DNA of 9,274 bases from Christensenella sp. UBA4379 (GTDB lineage Bacteria > Bacillota > Clostridia > Christensenellales > Aristaeellaceae): the NCBI GenBank assembly GCA_002391225.1, contig DGRV01000034.1:1-9274 (forward strand), in the 5' to 3' direction. This document shows positions 6,051-9,274 of the stretch, piece after piece. The translations under genes and the position numbers were made by a program. A model generated the notes under the pieces. It was not told the origin of the DNA, did no database searches, and saw only the letters and a program-made list of their open reading frames with translations. Each line of letters begins with the position of its first letter. Positions within the stretch are counted from its first letter, which is position 1.

Positions 6051-6544
6051 GCGACATCAACGACAACGAAATTCGTCTGGACCGGATGCGGTATGTGAAG
6101 AACACCGCTTCCTCGAGGCTCTGTTACCTGGCGATCCTGCTGAACGTCTTTTATTTCGTTTCGATCTACAAGTCCGACGTAGGGTCCTGGTACTACCAGA
6201 TTCTGATCGGAGCCTCCATCGTGTATAACCTGCTGTTCATGCTGATGGTGTTCCTGGCCTCCGAGGGGGTCAAGAGCTACCAGGCGTCCTATTCAAAACT
6301 TCTGTACGGCCTGAGCGCCGGGCAGATCGCGCGGATTTTCATTCTCCCGCTGCAGGCTCATCAGGCCCTGGTCAAGATCGGCGGCGTGGAAAGCCCGGTG
6401 ATGGGAAACGGGCAGTTTATCCGGGTCATCATCTACCTGGCGGGCAGCGCGGCCTGCCTGCTGCTGGCCGGCATCATCAACCAGCGCAAGTGCGCCGCCC
6501 TGGCGGGACATCTGAAGACCCTGGAAGCGAAGGAGGCCGCATAA
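6047..6544 (+). CDS. Small four-helix membrane protein, unknown function (first pair, member 2)
   Basis: This is a 165-aa protein of unknown function. A polar N-terminus of about 23 residues is followed by four membrane segments at about 24-41, 51-71, 83-102 and 124-144, and a charged C-terminal tail (HLKTLEAKEAA). Helices 1-2 and 3-4 are paired as hairpins, so both ends should be cytoplasmic. AAGGAGG at 6033-6039 with a 7-nt gap supports the start, and the ATGA overlap shows coupling to the gene before. The stop lies one base before the ATG of the ATPase gene, so the two membrane proteins and the ATPase are made together. A role as a membrane partner of that ATPase is inferred from this linkage only. 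Confidence 0.85.
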   Translation: MSDINDNEIRLDRMRYVKNTASSRLCYLAILLNVFYFVSIYKSDVGSWYYQILIGASIVYNLLFMLMVFLASEGVKSYQASYSKLLYGLSAGQIARIFILPLQAHQALVKIGGVESPVMGNGQFIRVIIYLAGSAACLLLAGIINQRKCAALAGHLKTLEAKEAA

Positions 6545-6545
6545 G

Positions 6546-7628
6546 ATGGCGGAGCTGAGCCTGAAGCACATCGATAAAATATACGATAACAACGTCCAGG
6601 CGGTGTTCGACTTCAATCTGGATGTCAAGGACGGCGAGCTGATCGTGCTGGTTGGCCCCTCCGGCTGCGGCAAGTCGACCACGCTGCGCATGGTGGCGGG
6701 CCTGGAGGACATCAGCCGCGGCCAGCTGCTGCTGGACGGCAAGGACATCACCCAGACCCCGGCCAAGGACAGGGACATGGCGATGGTGTTCCAGAACTAC
6801 GCCCTCTACGGCCATATGACCATTTATGAGAACATGGCCTTCTCCCTGACGCTGCGCAAGGAAAACCCTAACGTGATCCACAAGAAGGTACTTGCCGCCG
6901 CGGAGATCCTGGGACTCACCAGCCAGCTGAACAAAAAGCCGGCCCAGCTGTCCGGCGGCCAGCGCCAGCGCGTGGCCATGGGCCGTTCCATCGTCCGCAA
7001 CCCCAAGGTCTTCCTGTTTGACGAGCCGCTGTCCAACCTGGACGCCAAGCTCCGCGGGGCGACCCGTCGGGAGATCCTGCTTCTGCACAAGCGCCTGCAG
7101 GCGACCATGCTCTACGTCACCCACGACCAGACCGAGGCCCTGACCCTGGCGGACCGCATCGTCTGCATGAGTATGGGCCACGTCCAGCAGGTGGGCACCC
7201 CGCTGGAGCTGTACGACCAGCCGGCGAACCTCTTTGTGGCCGGCTTTATCGGTCTGCCGCCGATGAACACCTGGAAGGTGCGGGTCCGCGAGGGCTTCCT
7301 GGAGGGCCAGGGCTTTATCTGCCCGCTGAACGAAAAGGAACGGGCTGTCCTTTCGGCCTACGCCGGCAAGGAAATCGTCCTGGGCGTCCGCCCGGAGGAC
7401 ATCCAGCTGGGCAGCGACGCCACCGTCCGCGTGGACAACAATGAAAACCTGGGCATGAACACCCTGGTGCACGGCCATATCGGTGCTGTCTCCGCGGCGG
7501 ACCGGAAGATCGCCGCGAAGCTCAAGGGCTGGCTGGAATACAAGGTCGGCGACGACGTGGGGGTCAGCTTTGCCCGCAAGCATTTCTTTGACGCGGAAAC
7601 GACCAACGCGATCCGGAAGGAGGGCTGA
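6546..7628 (+). CDS. ABC transporter ATP-binding protein, UgpC/MsmX/MalK type (ATPase 1)
   Basis: This 360-aa cytoplasmic ATPase powers sugar import. All hydrolysis motifs are intact: Walker A GPSGCGKST (37-45), Q-loop Q83, signature LSGGQ (135-139), Walker B VFLFDE with catalytic E160, D-loop SNLDAKLR (163-170) and H-loop H193. A C-terminal TOBE/regulatory region runs from about 235, with the typical LGVRPEDI at 279-286. Length is normal for the MalK/UgpC group. One oddity is YALYGHM at 85-91, where the family normally has a proline (YALYPHM). AAGGAGG at 6530-6536 supports the start. LplB/LplC-type importers usually lack a linked ATPase, so its presence, and that of a second one downstream, is notable. 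It probably contacts the EAA loops of the two permeases. Whether it pairs with itself or with ATPase 2 is unknown. Confidence 0.95.
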   Translation: MAELSLKHIDKIYDNNVQAVFDFNLDVKDGELIVLVGPSGCGKSTTLRMVAGLEDISRGQLLLDGKDITQTPAKDRDMAMVFQNYALYGHMTIYENMAFSLTLRKENPNVIHKKVLAAAEILGLTSQLNKKPAQLSGGQRQRVAMGRSIVRNPKVFLFDEPLSNLDAKLRGATRREILLLHKRLQATMLYVTHDQTEALTLADRIVCMSMGHVQQVGTPLELYDQPANLFVAGFIGLPPMNTWKVRVREGFLEGQGFICPLNEKERAVLSAYAGKEIVLGVRPEDIQLGSDATVRVDNNENLGMNTLVHGHIGAVSAADRKIAAKLKGWLEYKVGDDVGVSFARKHFFDAETTNAIRKEG

Positions 7629-7631
7629 GCC

Positions 7632-8174
7632 ATGAAGGAAAAAATCCGGAAATTTCTCGTGGCCCTGAAGCGCAAGCCCCATATGATCCCCCTGGTGGTA
7701 CTGGGCGTCGCGTTCCTGGTCTACAGCATGCGGCTGACGCTGATTTCGAACACCACCGCGAAGATCCAGGGCCCGGGCATGGGCCTGTGCGGCTTTGTGA
7801 TCATGCTGTTTTCGATGCTGGGCCTGGTCTCCTTCGGGCGCACCTTCCCCCACAGAAAGCCTGTCAACAAGTTCATGCTGGCGCTGACCTTCTGCCTGTT
7901 CATCGCCGTGATGTACGCGGACCGCAGGTATATTTCCCTGGTCAACAACGCCCTGACGCGGGAGGAAAACGTCATCGCCGTGACGGACGCCACCAGCTAT
8001 ATCAACGAAGCCGTGGCCATGCTGAAGGTACACTTCTGGCTGGTGCTGGCCGGTCTGGGCCTGACGGCCCTGCTGCCCGTCTACGCCCCCGCCATTAAGC
8101 GGATCAAGACCTCGATCAACGTCGAGGAGAACGGCGAGATGGAGAACATCGACATCTCCGGGGAAGACGCGTGA
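7632..8174 (+). CDS. Small four-helix membrane protein, unknown function (second pair, member 1)
   Basis: This is a 180-aa protein with no recognised function. A strongly basic N-terminus (KEKIRKFLVALKRK) is followed by four helices at about 18-33, 50-69, 80-96 and 134-153. A polar stretch of about 37 residues separates helices 3 and 4, and the C-terminal tail is acidic (EENGEMENIDISGEDA), probably cytoplasmic. The segment AKIQGPGMGLCGF (about 43-55) before helix 2 looks like a conserved core. GGAAGGAGGGC just upstream supports the ATG, three bases after the ATPase 1 stop. Its TGA overlaps the GTG of the next gene (GTGA at 8171-8174). The helix spacing matches the protein at 5472-6050, so both may descend from one ancestor. 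Confidence 0.85.
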   Translation: MKEKIRKFLVALKRKPHMIPLVVLGVAFLVYSMRLTLISNTTAKIQGPGMGLCGFVIMLFSMLGLVSFGRTFPHRKPVNKFMLALTFCLFIAVMYADRRYISLVNNALTREENVIAVTDATSYINEAVAMLKVHFWLVLAGLGLTALLPVYAPAIKRIKTSINVEENGEMENIDISGEDA

Positions 8175-8830
8175 GCGAAAAAGACAGCCAGCCCCGCCGT
8201 CCCGAATGGGACAGCCCGGAGGCTTCCGGCTATTACGACCTCAAAACCCAGGCGGTCGACGACCTGCTGAACGCCAGCGAGGAAAACGCCCCGAAGGTTT
8301 CCCGGGAGGAGCTGCGTAAATTTACCTCCCAGGGGAAGGGCCGGATGCAGGTGGCGGACTGGGTGAAGCTGCTCCTGGTCAAGTGGTGGTTCGCGGCGGC
8401 GGTATGCTTCTTCTTTATCTGGGGCCTGGCCCCCTTCGTGCCCAACGTGCTGGACCAGCTGGTCATCGCCGGCCTGGCCTTGGGCTTTGTGACCGACCTG
8501 CTGACCAACAACGTCCTGCGCTTTTTGGCAAAGCGCAAGGGCGGCAACGACCGCTGGATGATGTTTCCGCGCAAGGGCTTCTGGAGCCTGCCGCTCAACG
8601 TGCTTTACGCGGGGGGCATCATGTTCCTGGTCTATACGGCGTACAACGTGCTGAACCGGGCGCTGATCGCCCTGAACGGCCTTCCGGGGGACGCGGTGCC
8701 CATGGGCGTGGGGCCGATCCTGTTCGGGCTTTTGTGCCTGGGCTTTGACCTGATGCTGATCGGGATGAAGCACGGCTTTCAGAAGATTATTGCTGAGGCG
8801 CAGCGAAAAGCAGGCGCCGGTCGCGGCTGA
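8171..8830 (+). CDS. Small four-helix membrane protein with soluble N-terminal segment (second pair, member 2)
   Basis: This is a 219-aa protein of unknown function that starts with GTG in a GTGA overlap with the previous gene. About 60 polar, acid-rich residues come first (with PEWDSPEASGYYDLK and EENAPKVSREELRKF), then four membrane segments at about 67-89, 93-115, 139-163 and 177-198, and a basic tail (QRKAGAGRG). The soluble front end is likely cytoplasmic and could contact the ATPase. No catalytic motif is visible. It is followed 20 bp later by the second ATPase gene, repeating the order seen at 5472-7628. I see no clear sequence similarity to its positional counterpart at 6047-6544, although both have four helices. 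Confidence 0.84.
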   Translation: MSEKDSQPRRPEWDSPEASGYYDLKTQAVDDLLNASEENAPKVSREELRKFTSQGKGRMQVADWVKLLLVKWWFAAAVCFFFIWGLAPFVPNVLDQLVIAGLALGFVTDLLTNNVLRFLAKRKGGNDRWMMFPRKGFWSLPLNVLYAGGIMFLVYTAYNVLNRALIALNGLPGDAVPMGVGPILFGLLCLGFDLMLIGMKHGFQKIIAEAQRKAGAGRG

Positions 8831-8850
8831 AAAATCAAGGAGGAACCTTC

Positions 8851-9274
8851 ATGGCGTATTTATCACTGCGGGCAATCAACAAGATTTATCCCAACGGATT
8901 CCATGCGGTGCATAATTTCAATCTGAACATCGAAAAGGGCGAGTTCATCGTCTTTGTCGGTCCCTCCGGGTGCGGCAAATCGACCACCCTGCGGATGATC
9001 GCGGGGCTGGAGGACATTTCCAACGGCGACTTCCTGATCAACGGCCAGCGGGCCAACGAGTGGGGCCCCCAGCAGCGGCAGGTGGCCATGGTGTTCCAGA
9101 GCTACGCCCTCTACCCCCAGATGACGGTGTACGACAACATCGCCTTCGGCCTAACGCTGATGGGCGTGGACGAGGACGAGATCGACGCCCGCGTCAAAAA
9201 GACCGCCGGTATCCTGGGCCTGACCGACTATCTGGACCGCCTGCCCCGCGCCCTGTCCGGCGGCCAGCGCCAGC
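8851..9274 (+). CDS. ABC transporter ATP-binding protein, UgpC/MsmX type (ATPase 2), partial
   Basis: The first 141 residues of a second import ATPase are present; the gene is cut by the window end. They begin MAYLSLRAINKIYPNG and contain Walker A GPSGCGKST (37-45), Q-loop Q83 followed by SYALYPQM, and signature LSGGQ (135-139). Walker B, the H-loop and the regulatory domain lie outside the window, so full function cannot be checked. AAGGAGG at 8837-8843 with a 7-nt gap sets the start. It is clearly homologous to the ATPase at 6546-7628 (same spacing of all motifs) but well diverged, so it is not a recent copy. It has the normal proline in YALYP that ATPase 1 lacks. It may form a heterodimer with ATPase 1 or serve another permease pair. 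Confidence 0.94.
   Translation, partial: MAYLSLRAINKIYPNGFHAVHNFNLNIEKGEFIVFVGPSGCGKSTTLRMIAGLEDISNGDFLINGQRANEWGPQQRQVAMVFQSYALYPQMTVYDNIAFGLTLMGVDEDEIDARVKKTAGILGLTDYLDRLPRALSGGQRQ

Noticed and set aside
6477..8033. 518-codon open frame on the - strand
   Set aside because: It is opposite ATPase 1 with all its motifs and spans several + strand genes. The Q/H/R/D-rich translation has no recognisable domain.

Overview
All identifiable genes lie on the + strand of a GC-rich window. Strong AGGAGG-type ribosome sites, stop/start overlaps and the transporter families present point to a low-branching Clostridia-type Bacillota. The non-lipidated binding-protein signal peptide and the repeat style remind me of uncultured gut or rumen lineages such as Christensenellales. 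That placement is a guess, not a sequence proof.

Layout. Positions 1-134 hold a short tandem repeat block that enters from the left edge. It is followed by a LacI/CcpA-like operator (160-173) and a textbook sigma-A promoter (185-213, TTGACA, 17 bp, TATAAT). The operon then runs: a 193-aa six-helix membrane protein resembling ECF-transporter S components (342-923); an LplB-type sugar permease (920-1975); an LplC/YtcP-type permease (1992-2882); a 345-bp gap filled by a purine-rich tract and seven tandem 31-bp repeats; a large secreted solute-binding protein (3228-5267); a 204-bp gap with a strong stem-loop and a heptamer-built inverted repeat; two small four-helix membrane proteins (5472-6050, 6047-6544); a UgpC/MsmX-type ATPase (6546-7628); two more small four-helix membrane proteins (7632-8174, 8171-8830); and a second UgpC/MsmX-type ATPase cut by the window end (8851-9274).

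How the parts fit. The two permeases, binding protein and ATPases make a CUT1-type ABC importer for an oligosaccharide or polysaccharide breakdown product. Two things are unusual. First, LplB/LplC-type importers generally carry no ATPase of their own and borrow a shared one, yet here there are two in one gene line. Second, each ATPase is preceded by a translationally coupled pair of small membrane proteins of unknown function, giving a repeated [membrane protein, membrane protein, ATPase] module. This is the best candidate for an undescribed system: an importer with four or five extra integral membrane subunits. The binding-protein gene is set apart from its neighbours by structured repeat DNA on both sides, which suggests separate control of its mRNA level.
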